Notes: generated by a model from the sequence alone, not told the origin. A DNA stretch of 41,840 bases from Chthonomonas sp035294165 (GCF_035294165.1 NZ_DATGLN010000059.1:1-41840), one strand, 5' to 3'; positions 32,345 to 41,035 are shown, counted from the first letter of the stretch. Program-made: numbers and translations.

Positions 32345-32728
32345 CTAGCGTTCGGATGGCGTCTCTGTGCTGCCGTGATGACCGGAACAGAGGAAGAGGT
32401 TAATACCCTTTTGGGTGATGAGCGATCCGGCGAAGGCCATAATCATAAGCAGAACCACACGGAACAGCAACCATCCAAAACGCGCTGCGATGAGAGCCAG
32501 AGTGGGATCGGTTTTGGGGTTACCGGTGAAGTGTAGATCAAGCGCCGCCGAAGCCGGTGCGGTAAAAAGCCCGTAAGCAATATAAAAGACCCAACCGAGC
32601 AGCCCAACGCCACCCAGAAACACAAGCACTCCTAAAACGCGCCCCACAAGGCTACCGCGCGTCTGCAACTTCACGGCTCTTTCTCCTGTATGAAGTGTGG
32701 CAGCCATGTCTCCATCCCATACTTGCAC
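32345..32728 (-). CDS. Small membrane protein of unknown function
   Basis: A 127-residue protein with two hydrophobic segments (about 29-56, SLVGRVLGVLVFLGGVGLLGWVFYIAYGL in two parts, and 85-103, WLLFRVVLLMIMAFAGSLI) separated by a polar loop with FTGNPKTDPT. The C-terminus has C-x-G-HH. No family recognised. The GTG at 32728 has a GGAGGG site 10 bases upstream; an ATG seven codons later (32707) is the alternative. It lies between glyA and a polysaccharide deacetylase on the same strand, with enough space on both sides for separate promoters. Confidence 0.6.
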   Translation of the reverse strand: MQVWDGDMAATLHTGERAVKLQTRGSLVGRVLGVLVFLGGVGLLGWVFYIAYGLFTAPASAALDLHFTGNPKTDPTLALIAARFGWLLFRVVLLMIMAFAGSLITQKGINLFLCSGHHGSTETPSER

Positions 32729-32780
32729 AGACGTTTATCCCTCCAAATAGGTTCTCCGTTAACCGAATTCTATTGCCCGC

Positions 32781-33722
32781 TTAATTCGACTGCGAAACCT
32801 TGTATTCCTTCTTAGTACGTACTTTTACGACACTCTGTGGCGCCGAATCGGTTCCACACGAGGCAACCTCAGGGCCAAAATAGGGATCGCCTTGTTGCCG
32901 CAGAAACTGAACCGCTGCAAGGCGCGGCTTAAGCGGCAAGTGTGCTATCATCTCCGAAATGGTAACGACGCGATAGCCTTTCTTGGCCAGGCCCTTCAGA
33001 ATAGTGGGAAGGGCACGTGCCGTATCCGGATAGTCGTGCAGCAAGAGAATGCTGCCGTTCTCTAGGCGGTTAAGCGTTCGATGTACGATAAAAGATACGG
33101 ACTCGTCGGTGACGAAGTCTTTGGCGCCTACGGTGTAGCCCACCACGATATAGCCCATCCGTTTCGCATCTGCAAGCACCCTATCGTTGTAGTCCATCCC
33201 CGGTGGGCGCAACAGATAGAGATGTTGACCGGTGATACGACAGAAAGTGATGTCGGCATCGTTGATCTCATGATGCCGTTCGAGGGGGGAGAGACGCGGG
33301 AGACGTAGGTGGGTGCTTGTGTGGTTGCCGATCTCATTGCCCTCTGCAAGCGTCTCGCGCACTAGGTTTGGGTAGGCCGCCATATTCTCTCCTACGTCGA
33401 AGAAGGTGGCGTGCACATGGAAACGCTGAAGAGTGGCTAGAATGGAAGGCAGGCTTTGGGGGTGGGGGCCGTCGTCAAAGGTGAGGGCTACCTCCGGCAG
33501 TTGGTGGTTTCCGTGAAGCAGCAGGTCTTGCTGAGGCAGGTAGAGGTCTTCGTTATGCCAGCGACGCCACCAGTAGAACGGATCAAGCGTATCTTTCCAG
33601 CTTATTGCGCGATGTTCATTATACCATAGGGCGCCTGTGGCACCTGCGATGAGCAAAACGCCCACGATGAGCCAGCGCAGAAACGATCGGTTAGCATGTA
33701 GGTTCGGTATGTTGGAAGGCAT
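32781..33722 (-). CDS. Membrane-anchored polysaccharide deacetylase (NodB domain)
   Basis: A 313-residue carbohydrate esterase family 4 protein. A signal anchor (FLRWLIVGVLLIAGATGALWY) occupies about 15-35. The NodB core has motif 1 LTFDDGPHPQS (catalytic and metal Asp), motif 2 GNHTSTH (metal His), motif 3 LRPPGMDYN and a late ILLLHDYP. It likely removes N-acetyl groups from peptidoglycan or an exopolysaccharide outside the membrane. The frame extends upstream to 33851, into the divergent gene; the ATG at 33722 gives a normal signal anchor. A TATAAT ends only six bases before this ATG, and there is no ribosome site, so the mRNA may be leaderless. Confidence 0.9.
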   Translation of the reverse strand: MPSNIPNLHANRSFLRWLIVGVLLIAGATGALWYNEHRAISWKDTLDPFYWWRRWHNEDLYLPQQDLLLHGNHQLPEVALTFDDGPHPQSLPSILATLQRFHVHATFFDVGENMAAYPNLVRETLAEGNEIGNHTSTHLRLPRLSPLERHHEINDADITFCRITGQHLYLLRPPGMDYNDRVLADAKRMGYIVVGYTVGAKDFVTDESVSFIVHRTLNRLENGSILLLHDYPDTARALPTILKGLAKKGYRVVTISEMIAHLPLKPRLAAVQFLRQQGDPYFGPEVASCGTDSAPQSVVKVRTKKEYKVSQSN

Positions 33723-33839
33723 GGTTTCATTATATCTTGAAGGGGCTGCAGGATGCGATGCCTCCAGCGTCGAATCTATGCAAGAATCATAGAGAAGGAT
33801 AGATGAGGCAAGTTTTGGAGAGGATAAAAGCAAGCTGGC

Positions 33840-34556
33840 ATGGGAATTCAAACTGAATTGGAAGCCTTGTATCGCCTACAGGAGATTGACAACGCGATAG
33901 CCGACCTACGCAGAGAATACGCTCGGTTAGATCGTGGGGAGGCCGAGCGCAAAGCGTATGAGGAGGCGAAAGCGGCATTTTCTACACTTCAGGAGACCGT
34001 AAAGAAGTTGGAGACCGAACTGCGCGACGCCGAGCTAGAGTTGAAGGGGGTCGAGAGCAAGCGGGCGCGTGAAGAGGCGCGATTGAAGAGCGGTGCCGTG
34101 CGTTCTCCGCGTGAACTGCAGGCTCTAGAGGCCGAAGTGGAGGCTTTAGGCCGGCAGAGATCGCGCCTCGACGAGAAAGTTCTGATGCTGATGGAGGCTT
34201 TGGAGCAGCGACGCACCGAAGAAAAACAGGCCCGACAGTCGCTTTCTGTTGCGGCCAAACAACTGCAATCTAAAATAGATGCTTTCAACACGGCGGCCAC
34301 TCGAATGAAGTCCGAGTCGCAAGAGCTTGCGGAGGCGCGTAAGGAGGCGCTAGCGAAGGTGCCATCCAACCTCTTACGCACCTACGAGCGTCTGAGGGAA
34401 ACGAAGGAGGGCGTGGCGGTGGCTGCCGTTATCAACGGTATCTGCACGGCCTGCCACCTCACGCTGCCGACCAACACGGTAGACCGAGCGCGCCGCTACG
34501 AAACGTTTGTCTATTGCGACAACTGTGGGCGTATTCTCTATGTGCCGGAGGATTAA
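33840..34556 (+). CDS. Coiled-coil protein with C-terminal C4 zinc ribbon
   Basis: A 238-residue protein of the C4-type zinc-ribbon family (CT398/YbgI-neighbour type, PF02591-like). Residues 1-175 are almost entirely heptad-like helix (EAL.RLQEIDNAIADLRREYARL, EALGRQRSRLDEKVLMLMEAL). The end carries a zinc ribbon: CTACHLTLPTN and, 19 residues on, YCDNCGRILY. Family members form long hairpin coiled coils and are linked to flagella, secretion or nucleic-acid processes; the role here is unknown. It is followed 10 bp later by an RNase HI-family gene whose ribosome site abuts its stop, a pairing that is common in several bacterial phyla. Confidence 0.87.
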   Translation: MGIQTELEALYRLQEIDNAIADLRREYARLDRGEAERKAYEEAKAAFSTLQETVKKLETELRDAELELKGVESKRAREEARLKSGAVRSPRELQALEAEVEALGRQRSRLDEKVLMLMEALEQRRTEEKQARQSLSVAAKQLQSKIDAFNTAATRMKSESQELAEARKEALAKVPSNLLRTYERLRETKEGVAVAAVINGICTACHLTLPTNTVDRARRYETFVYCDNCGRILYVPED

Positions 34557-34566
34557 GGAGAGAGCG

Positions 34567-35007
34567 GTGGTTCATAAAGTATGCACGGCATATGTGGATG
34601 GGGCGGCGAAGGGCAACCCCGGCCCGGCAGGCTTAGGAGTGGTGCTGTTAGATGACAATGGCAACACACTGCGCGAAATAGCCGAGCCTCTTGGCTGCAC
34701 GACGAACAATGTGGCCGAATACCACGCGCTTATTCGGGCGCTTGAGGAGGCGCGGGCGCTGGGTTGCGAGCGCATCCGCATCTTTACCGATAGCGAGCTG
34801 ATGGCGCGGCAGATCGAGGGCACCTATCAGGTAAAAACAGCCCATCTTTGGCCGCTCTACCAGCAGGCGCGGTTGCTCATGGGGCAGTTTAAGGAGGCCA
34901 CACTCACATCGGTACCACGTGAGCAGAACAAACGGGCCGATATGCTCTCCAAAATCGGGGTTAGCCAAGCGAAGACGCAGTCTGCTTGCAATCAGCAGGC
35001 GGTTTAG
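34567..35007 (+). CDS. Ribonuclease HI family protein
   Basis: Cleaves RNA in RNA-DNA hybrids. The 146-residue protein has the catalytic acids D11 (YVDGAAKGNPG), E51 (NNVAEYHALI), D75 (IFTDSELM) and the last Asp in NKRADMLSK. The short YVDGAA.GNPGPAG.G form is the archaeal/YpdQ-like RNase HI subgroup. I chose the GTG at 34567 because AAGGAG ends 6 bases before it; the longer in-frame start at 34507 lies inside the upstream gene. The stop overlaps that of the convergent ferredoxin gene (TTAG, 35004-35007). Confidence 0.9.
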   Translation: MVHKVCTAYVDGAAKGNPGPAGLGVVLLDDNGNTLREIAEPLGCTTNNVAEYHALIRALEEARALGCERIRIFTDSELMARQIEGTYQVKTAHLWPLYQQARLLMGQFKEATLTSVPREQNKRADMLSKIGVSQAKTQSACNQQAV

Positions 35008-35336
35008 GGGCGCGGGCGGGGGCCGGGGCTTACTCCCTCAAGATGTGGCGGCCTTGGCGGAATGCGCACGGTAAGATCGCTCTCTACTCTAATCTGGCAC
35101 GAAAGCCGATAGCGTTCGATAAGGCCAGGCTCTTTCATAAGGGCCGTCCGCTCTTTCTCGCCCATTGGAGGCGGTGTGCCCTCTACGATCTCCACGCGAC
35201 AGGTGGTACAGCGTGCCTGTCCACCGCAACGGTGCAGCATGGGCACGCCGTTGTCTTCTAAGGCCAAAACCAACTTTGTGCCGCTGGGAACCTCGAAACT
35301 TTTTTCATTGTCTCCAATAACGGTAATATGGGGCAT
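35004..35336 (-). CDS. 2Fe-2S ferredoxin
   Basis: A 110-residue plant/adrenodoxin-like ferredoxin, an electron carrier. Cluster ligands are C37, C43 and C46 (CGGQARCTTC) and C80 (YRLSC). The C-terminal tail is extended and proline/arginine-rich (PPRPPHLEGVSPGPRPRP), which is unusual and does not affect the fold. An AGGAGG site lies very close to the ATG. No reductase or oxygenase partner is adjacent, so its electron acceptor cannot be named. Confidence 0.93.
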   Translation of the reverse strand: MPHITVIGDNEKSFEVPSGTKLVLALEDNGVPMLHRCGGQARCTTCRVEIVEGTPPPMGEKERTALMKEPGLIERYRLSCQIRVESDLTVRIPPRPPHLEGVSPGPRPRP

Positions 35337-35483
35337 TCCCTCCTCTTCCCTTGTAGAAAATGATGCAGTCGTAGGATACCTGAATTTGAGTGCGAGCGCT
35401 GAAACGAAACGGGGGCTTAGAGGCGATGCCGATGGGTGTGTGACATTTCGATGCGAGAGCCTGTAAGATGGAAAGCACGGAAA

Positions 35484-35556
35484 AGGGGCCGACCAGAATC
35501 GAACTGGTGAATCGCGGTTTTGCAGACCGCTCCCTTAGCCACTTGGGTACGGCCCC
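35484..35556 (-). tRNA. tRNA-Cys (anticodon GCA)
   Basis: A 73-nt cloverleaf on the minus strand: acceptor GGGGCCG / CGGCCCC, anticodon stem GCGGT/ACCGC with loop CTGCAAA (anticodon GCA), T arm CCAG-TTCGATT-CTGG and discriminator T, as usual for tRNA-Cys. It follows tRNA-Gly in the same transcript. Confidence 0.95.
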
Positions 35557-35589
35557 TCGTCTGTAGACGCCGGACTACCGACGCCCTAG

Positions 35590-35661
<72 letters not shown>

Positions 35662-35673
35662 ACAGCCATTTTC

Positions 35674-35703
35674 ATTTTACGCCGAATCGAGGCCGTCTGT
35701 CAA
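35674..35703 (-). promoter_or_regulatory. Promoter of the tRNA-Gly/tRNA-Cys pair
   Basis: On the minus strand TTGACA (35703-35698), 18-bp spacer, TAAAAT (35679-35674), 12 bases before tRNA-Gly. Confidence 0.75.
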
Positions 35704-35803
35704 GTTGCTTAGGGCGTGCACACCGAAGAGCAAACGCCGAATCTGGTTCTTCCATATAATAAATACCGTTCTTAAACCTCACAAATTCCGACGCCTGGGG
35801 TCG

Positions 35804-36598
35804 CTAAAGCGCGTGGTCGGGGCCATCCACATCTATATGGGCGAAACAGCGGTCACCCTTTAAAAACTCAATGCGCCCTTTGAGGTATCTCAGGCGAATC
35901 GTGCCCGTATCCTCCAGCTCAATACAGGTGCCCTCGCTCAGACGAATGGGGTTTTGGTGGGCGTGCACACCCACGTCGAATTTCCCACCGAGGTCTAAAC
36001 CGATGGCTCCAGAACCGTTTAGCCCAATACCTCGCTCAAAACCCCCACCTCCATCGTGAATCTGAATACCATATTGGGCTTTTTGGGGGCCTTTGGCCTG
36101 AATATTTAGCCCGATCGCTAAGGTGGCCTCCGTTCCTTGATAGTGGTTGCTCACTTCGATGTTGCAACCGATGACCACAGCACGGGAGTGGGTGAACACT
36201 TCTGAATGTAGTCCCGTAGACCATCCCGGCCCGTATTTGTGCAAGCGTGAGCAGACCACGCAGGCATCGCCTTCTGTGTGGTGCGTCTCTAGACTGGCGT
36301 AGAGCGTCCAAGGGTAGGAGCGTGCTCCTTTTTCTTGATGGATCAGCGAGAGCACTTCGTGGGTCTCGGCGCGGCCGTTATTGTTGTCGCCACGTTCAAA
36401 AAGGATCATGGTATCGAGCGGCTGTAGGGGCGGGTTGCCGAGTTGCATATGCGCATGAAGAGGCGGCCCTGACGCACTCAGAGAAGGGGGTGATGGCGAG
36501 CCGTTCTCTTTTTGCCGAAAACGCAAAAGGTAGGCCAGAAAGCCCCCTCCCAAAAAACGTCGTCGTGCCACCGACGTGGTAAAGAAAGGCCAAGGCAT
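35804..36598 (-). CDS. Tat-signal-like, beta-rich protein of unknown function
   Basis: A 264-residue protein. The N-terminus (ARRRFLGGGFLAYLLRF, about 11-27) resembles a twin-arginine signal. A low-complexity Pro/Ser linker follows. The C-terminal 180 residues are rich in Gly, Asn and short beta strands with a repeating G.glN..G...IGLDLGG type pattern (IGLNIQAKGPQKAQYGIQIHD, GIGLNGSGAIGLDLGGKFDVGV), reminiscent of tail-fibre-like or beta-prism proteins. I do not recognise a family. An AAGGAG site precedes the ATG. It starts 23 bp after the TPM-like gene on the same strand, so both may be exported and work together. Confidence 0.6.
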   Translation of the reverse strand: MPWPFFTTSVARRRFLGGGFLAYLLRFRQKENGSPSPPSLSASGPPLHAHMQLGNPPLQPLDTMILFERGDNNNGRAETHEVLSLIHQEKGARSYPWTLYASLETHHTEGDACVVCSRLHKYGPGWSTGLHSEVFTHSRAVVIGCNIEVSNHYQGTEATLAIGLNIQAKGPQKAQYGIQIHDGGGGFERGIGLNGSGAIGLDLGGKFDVGVHAHQNPIRLSEGTCIELEDTGTIRLRYLKGRIEFLKGDRCFAHIDVDGPDHAL

Positions 36599-36621
36599 GG
36601 GTGTCTGCTCCTTAGAGGAAG

Positions 36622-38340
36622 TTAAAAGTCGCTCCCACCGAAGTCCGAGCCGCCGCTATCCCCTCCGAAATCGGCGCCGCCGGTATCGCTGCCGAAATCC
36701 ACACCTCCCGTATCGTTGCCGAAGTCCACGCCACCGGTATCGGTGCTAACATCGGGGCCGGCTCCGAAGTCTACGCCGCCTGTATCTATGCTGCCCGTAT
36801 CCGTGGCGTCGTTGCCGCTGAAATCTACGCCACCGGTATCCAACGTTACCGAGTCCGTGAAGGTGGTATCGGGAAAGATCGGCTCAAACATCTGCGCCGG
36901 TGGAGCAACCTCTATGGGGTCTACAAAGACCGGATAGGGAATAGGATCGGGTGGAGAGAGCAGCGAACCGAGGAGAAAGCCCTCGAAGAACCCACCGTCT
37001 GAGGCGTATACGGGAGCGTAGGAGACGGTGGGGGCGTAGTAGTCGCGATAGGGGTCGTAATGCGGCGCGGCGTACCAAGGCATAGCTTTTCCCCCCACCG
37101 ATACCGTCCGGATTTGGGGAACAGCGCCCTGTTGAACGATGCGTACATCCTCGGCACAGGCAAGCACTTTACGACGCTTGCCCTCTATGGCAATGGTGAT
37201 GGGCGTCAACTCCGAGAGGCGAGCCGGTCGTGAGCAGAAGAAACAGACGGCTCTCTCTTCGGGCGGAATCTCATCGGGAGGCGTTAGGGTCGCTATGGGA
37301 GCGGCTTTAGAGGGGGCATTGGCCGGCGTAACCCGATAGTCCGTGCCCTCTACGGCCATGACCACGCCCGTACCTCCCGTTGCCACGTCAATCTGTTGTC
37401 TGCAGAGCTGAACCTGTTGCAGCGCCTCTTGCAAAAGCGCCTCGGCACGCCCCCAATCTTGCGGGTTTGGTGAGGTGCGCAGAAGCTGTACGGCTTGCGC
37501 ATCTAGCTCGGCGGCACGCTGGCGCGCCTCTTTGGCCGCCTGAGCCGCCGAAGAGGCCGGGAGAAGGTCGAGATAGTTATCGGCATAGGAGATATTCTCC
37601 ACAATTTGACGATGCAGCCGTTCTAAGCGCTGTTTAATGGCGGTCTTTATGCGATTTCGCTTTGTAGCAGAGGCGATCAGGGCTGCAATCACCATGAAGA
37701 TCGCCAGTATGATAAAGATGATCATCGGCAAGGCAAAAATGCCAAAAACATCTACCGGAAAGCCGAAAGATGGCGGTTCTGGCATGGGCATGGCGGTTCC
37801 TCCGAATGTCGGTGAGGGCGGGGCTGCTGTCGGTTGAGGAGAGGCGGTTGAGGTTGCCTCCGCCGTTTGGATGAGGGTTTCGACCACATCCTTCAGGCCC
37901 TGAGTGGGGTTCGTTTGAAGCTCAGAAAGGTGCTGCCGCAGCACCGTCTTTATCTGTGTGCCTGAAAGAGCCGATGAGCTGGCGGAGATACCTTGTTTGG
38001 TTTCGATAACGAGCAGCCCACGACCTAGCTTCAACCAAGCGTGAAGCGCATGGGTATAGGCATCTCGCGTGCCAAACGCCCGGGCCTGATTCGGCAATCG
38101 GGAAAGCACGGCGATCTTAACCGGCATATCACCGGGGGCGTTACGCACGACCTCCCGAAGTGTTTGGGCATCCACATCGGCGCGGCGGGTACGGCCTACA
38201 AATACATCCTGGCGTTGAAGCGCGCGGGCGAGGGGGTCTTGTGAGAAGTTGGTAGGCTGAGAAAAGGCGTTGATGGTGGCAAGTAGGCCAATCAACAGCA
38301 GCCCCAAAGCAAGCGCCCTCTTTTTTTGTTGCGGCAGCAT
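36622..38340 (-). CDS. TPM-domain-like membrane protein with Gly/Asp repeat tail
   Basis: A 572-residue protein. A signal peptide (1-26) is followed by a TPM-like domain at about 40-160 (RQDVFVGRTRRADVDAQTL, MPVKIAVLSRLP, GRGLLVIETKQGI), a Pro/Thr linker, a membrane helix at about 199-224 and a helical, Gln-rich cytoplasmic part (230-320). C366, C369 and C395 (CFFC...C) may form a metal or redox site. Residues 501-572 are a repeat tail built from DTGGVDFG-like units. TPM proteins act in envelope or photosystem repair in some lineages, but the role here is unknown. An AAAGGAG site supports the ATG at 38340. Confidence 0.75.
   Translation of the reverse strand: MLPQQKKRALALGLLLIGLLATINAFSQPTNFSQDPLARALQRQDVFVGRTRRADVDAQTLREVVRNAPGDMPVKIAVLSRLPNQARAFGTRDAYTHALHAWLKLGRGLLVIETKQGISASSSALSGTQIKTVLRQHLSELQTNPTQGLKDVVETLIQTAEATSTASPQPTAAPPSPTFGGTAMPMPEPPSFGFPVDVFGIFALPMIIFIILAIFMVIAALIASATKRNRIKTAIKQRLERLHRQIVENISYADNYLDLLPASSAAQAAKEARQRAAELDAQAVQLLRTSPNPQDWGRAEALLQEALQQVQLCRQQIDVATGGTGVVMAVEGTDYRVTPANAPSKAAPIATLTPPDEIPPEERAVCFFCSRPARLSELTPITIAIEGKRRKVLACAEDVRIVQQGAVPQIRTVSVGGKAMPWYAAPHYDPYRDYYAPTVSYAPVYASDGGFFEGFLLGSLLSPPDPIPYPVFVDPIEVAPPAQMFEPIFPDTTFTDSVTLDTGGVDFSGNDATDTGSIDTGGVDFGAGPDVSTDTGGVDFGNDTGGVDFGSDTGGADFGGDSGGSDFGGSDF
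36625..36840 (-). repeat. Coding tandem repeats of DTGGVDFG type
   Basis: The DNA encodes at least seven imperfect units (DTGGVDFS, DTGSIDTGGVDFG, DTGGVDFGN, DTGGVDFGS, DTGGADFGG, DSGGSDFGG and GSDF). The array is prone to slippage, so length may differ between strains. Confidence 0.8.
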
Positions 38341-38427
38341 GGCCTGCTCCTTTCAAAACACCGCAGCTTTGTTTGAGAATACGGAACGGATAAGCCTGCG
38401 GTGTCATCGCCCCTCGCCCATGTTGGC

Positions 38428-39513
38428 TTAAATCACTTCTAGGCCATCACGGTCGGGTAGAGGTGGGAATGGTGCGTGAGGTTCTCGCTGATACCACCAC
38501 ACGGTGGAGGAGATATCGTCTTGTAGAGGAAGATAGCGGCCTCCACTGCGCCACCCAAGCGCTTGAATGGTGACACGGATGTCGTTTTCAAAGCGAATGG
38601 GGTCGGGAATGTGCCATCGGTACATTCCGTGGCGCTGCTGCGACTGGTACATACCGCCTTCTCCGGCCATGATCACCTGGGGCATTCCGAGGAAGGGAGT
38701 GGAGTAAACCCCATACTGTCCGGGGGGGTGTTCAAAATTCCAGGCCCCGCCGAAATAGTCCTCTGTGCCCGTTCCGACAATAGTAGCAAAGTCGCCGTCG
38801 CCATCGAGGTAGAACTTCATTTCGCCTTCACCCCACCAGCCGTTATTGTTGACCTGCCAGGCCAGGTAGGTGCCCACATAGTGCCCCTGTCCCTGAACGC
38901 CGTCGAGCAGGGTATGAACCTGTTTATAGGGAAGGGGGTTTGATCGGCGGAACTGGGCATGAAGGTACCCTGCCTCCTCAGGAACCTCCGTGAGGGCATA
39001 GGTAATCTGGTAGTAATAGCCATGGCAATCTTCATCCCATAGGTTTTCGATGGTGATTCGGGCTGACCGGCGAAACGGCATCGGCCAGTAGGAGTTGAAG
39101 CCGCCGGCGGGGTTCACGGCGATAGGAAGCGAGTTCACATTACAGCGTCGGCACCAGCCATTGCAAAAGAAGTCGCCGAGGGGGGTTTCGATGGAGGGGG
39201 TGGGTTCGTCATCCCAGTAGGCGCGAAAAACGAGGCGACGCCACCAGTCCGGGTGCACCGTGTTCCAAATATGTTGGAGGGTGCCGGGGCCTTGAATTTC
39301 GGCAAGGGTTACGGTGGTTCGAGCCGGAAGGGTGATGCAGGGCGAGACTTTCCAGCCTTGTCCCAAGTCTCGTGCGGCACGTGCGCCGGCTCCTTCCGTG
39401 GCCATGCCCCCCTTACCTTTTTCTCCGGTGGGGTTTTCCGCGCTTATCGAGCGCGTTTTGGCGTGAGACAGCAGAAAGATGTTATGGAGCGCAGGTCCCC
39501 AAAAAGGTTCCAT
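38428..39513 (-). CDS. GH172/DUF2961-family glycoside hydrolase-like protein
   Basis: A 361-residue DUF2961 protein without a signal peptide. Known GH172 members act on difructose dianhydride or arabinofuranosides and form trimeric jelly-roll assemblies. Visible motifs: GPGTLQHIWNTV near 76-87, a W-rich FRAYWDDEPTPSIETPLGDFF, CHGYYYQI, the NNNGWWGEGEMKFYLDGD block (E229/E231) and GTGTEDYFGGAWNF (E251), which hold the expected catalytic glutamates. A GAGAGG site lies before the ATG. It suggests use of plant or microbial carbohydrates; the substrate cannot be named. Confidence 0.9.
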   Translation of the reverse strand: MEPFWGPALHNIFLLSHAKTRSISAENPTGEKGKGGMATEGAGARAARDLGQGWKVSPCITLPARTTVTLAEIQGPGTLQHIWNTVHPDWWRRLVFRAYWDDEPTPSIETPLGDFFCNGWCRRCNVNSLPIAVNPAGGFNSYWPMPFRRSARITIENLWDEDCHGYYYQITYALTEVPEEAGYLHAQFRRSNPLPYKQVHTLLDGVQGQGHYVGTYLAWQVNNNGWWGEGEMKFYLDGDGDFATIVGTGTEDYFGGAWNFEHPPGQYGVYSTPFLGMPQVIMAGEGGMYQSQQRHGMYRWHIPDPIRFENDIRVTIQALGWRSGGRYLPLQDDISSTVWWYQREPHAPFPPLPDRDGLEVI

Positions 39514-39894
39514 GGTTACCTCTCATTCTGGGAAAATTTTAGCTCTATTTCGTTGAAAGGCATCTCATTTCCTGCAGAGACTTGGAGAGATAGCCCTCTG
39601 GTTCAAGCCTGCAAGCGAGGCAACTTGCCGAAACGCTTTCCTGTTCTCATCCGTCTACAATCAAAACCGATTGTCAACTTGCATCACAAGGCAGCTTATC
39701 AAGCCGTAAAGCAACACGCCAAATACGATGGCAGTCGGCTTTGGTACGTCGGAATGTAGGCGGTTACGTCAACGATGTGGACGGGAACACGTTAGGCGGT
39801 GGGGGCGCAGCCGTGTGTGGGACAGCATTTAATGTGCATGCGCTCGCAGACGATGCATTTGCAGCACTAATGAGCTGACGAAAGGAGAAGCCCT
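39514..39894. other. Intergenic region without a convincing gene
   Basis: Two frames cross it in opposite directions, but neither has a ribosome site or recognisable motif. The end of one plus frame, near 39757-39870 (NDVDGNTLGGGGAAVCGTAF), looks protein-like and could be a remnant; I cannot support it further. Confidence 0.4.
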
Positions 39895-40293
39895 GTGCAC
39901 TATCCAGGTCAACGCAGACTCGCTTACTTGTTTCTAATCGCTTTGTGTTTCCTGATCGTCTTGGGGTTACTGACGCTCTTACTGCCTTTAGGCGACTTAT
40001 CTTGGTCGCCACAACATGGAGCGACTAGGCAATATGGCGACAAATTAGGATTATTATGCCTTGCTTTCTCGCTTATCATCCCCTGTTACCTAGCCTTACG
40101 TCTCCCTAACGCGATTGGGACAGTAGTTAAACTTTCCTCCGACGGACTAACCGTGCGAGGTCTTGTAGGAAAAGCCCGCCGTCTTCCTATTACCGAACCC
40201 ATCTGGGCGGAGCGCTGGCACTTTCCCCATTGCTATCGTATCCACGTAGGGAACAACTGTTTCTTCCTCAATCTGAATTCCGTACGGAAGTAG
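39895..40293 (+). CDS. 5' piece of the broken membrane-protein gene (132 residues)
   Basis: GTG start with AAAGGAGAAG before it. Two hydrophobic helices (about 9-31 and 50-69) are followed by a beta-rich stretch like a bacterial PH domain (TVVKLSSDGLTVRGLVGKAR, FPHCYRIHVGNNCFFLNLN) that stops abruptly at a TAG; the next frame continues with FRTEVAESSLPDK. It could be expressed as a short protein by itself. Confidence 0.5.
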   Translation: MHYPGQRRLAYLFLIALCFLIVLGLLTLLLPLGDLSWSPQHGATRQYGDKLGLLCLAFSLIIPCYLALRLPNAIGTVVKLSSDGLTVRGLVGKARRLPITEPIWAERWHFPHCYRIHVGNNCFFLNLNSVRK

Positions 40294-40501
40294 CCGAGAG
40301 CAGCCTGCCGGATAAAGCAGTCGCTCCACAATCAGATGAAGCGGAAGTTACGGTCTTTGCACGAAGCTACGCTAAGCGATTCGATCAGCGTATTCAGAAA
40401 ACATTGTTGGCGGTCGTATTGGAGTTCGTGTTTTTTCTTGGTTTGACTGAGCACCTGGGGGAGTATTCCAGCATTTTCTCGATCTGCCAAAGGCATGGCT
40501 A

Positions 40502-40795
40502 CTAAGATTACTTGTGCTAGTGGCTTTATGTTGCGTCGTAGGCACGATATGGATGGGTTGGAAGAAAACACAAGATGATCTGCTAGCGCTCTGTGGCGAA
40601 CTTCAAAGAAGCCTTGAGCGGGGTGCATTGGAGAAGCAGCAAGATATTTTGGCCACAGCACTGGTGGCCTTACGATATTGTACAGGGGTTGAGGGAAGGC
40701 GGCAATGGTGGACTTTAATTGAGCAATATATCTTTACGGGATGGGGTAGGAACCCTGAGAGTCCTCCCTTCAGATGGGATTTGGTATTTTATTGA
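40502..40795 (+). CDS. Middle piece of the broken membrane-protein gene
   Basis: An open stretch with a membrane helix (WLLRLLVLVALCCVVGTIW) and then a helical region (KKTQDDLLALCGELQRSLER, DILATALVALRYC). It has no clear start site; a GTG at 40514 is the first start codon. It ends within sequence whose sense continues in another frame (DGIWYFIEKIALFACYG). Confidence 0.35.
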   Translation, partial: LRLLVLVALCCVVGTIWMGWKKTQDDLLALCGELQRSLERGALEKQQDILATALVALRYCTGVEGRRQWWTLIEQYIFTGWGRNPESPPFRWDLVFY

Positions 40796-41027
40796 AAAGA
40801 TTGCCTTATTCGCATGTTATGGTCAAAAGACGGAGTTCGTTGTAACTGTTTTGCGAGGGATGTGTCAGCTAGGAGGTCAGGATAGGCGCATAGCAAACTA
40901 TTTTTTCTACCGACTGGCAAGTCTGCGCTTCACTGTTTTGGAAGAGGCAGTACGTAAAGAAGCCGAACAATGTTGCTATAAACTACTACCCATACAGCTA
41001 TCTCAGGCAAGTATGATGCAGACATAG
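40719..41027 (+). CDS. Fourth piece of the broken membrane-protein gene
   Basis: Overlaps the previous piece in a different frame. Convincing coding character begins near 40775 (GIWYFIEKIALFACYG) and runs to QLSQASMMQT. Helical, with many aromatic residues. No ribosome site. Probably not an independent gene. Confidence 0.3.
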   Translation: MSNISLRDGVGTLRVLPSDGIWYFIEKIALFACYGQKTEFVVTVLRGMCQLGGQDRRIANYFFYRLASLRFTVLEEAVRKEAEQCCYKLLPIQLSQASMMQT

Positions 41028-41035
41028 AGTGCAGG

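Noticed and set aside
39253..40012. Plus frame 39253-39759 and minus frame 39764-40012 around the GH172 gene start
   Set aside because: The first is mostly antisense to the GH172 gene; the second overlaps the start of the next plus-strand gene. Neither has a ribosome site.
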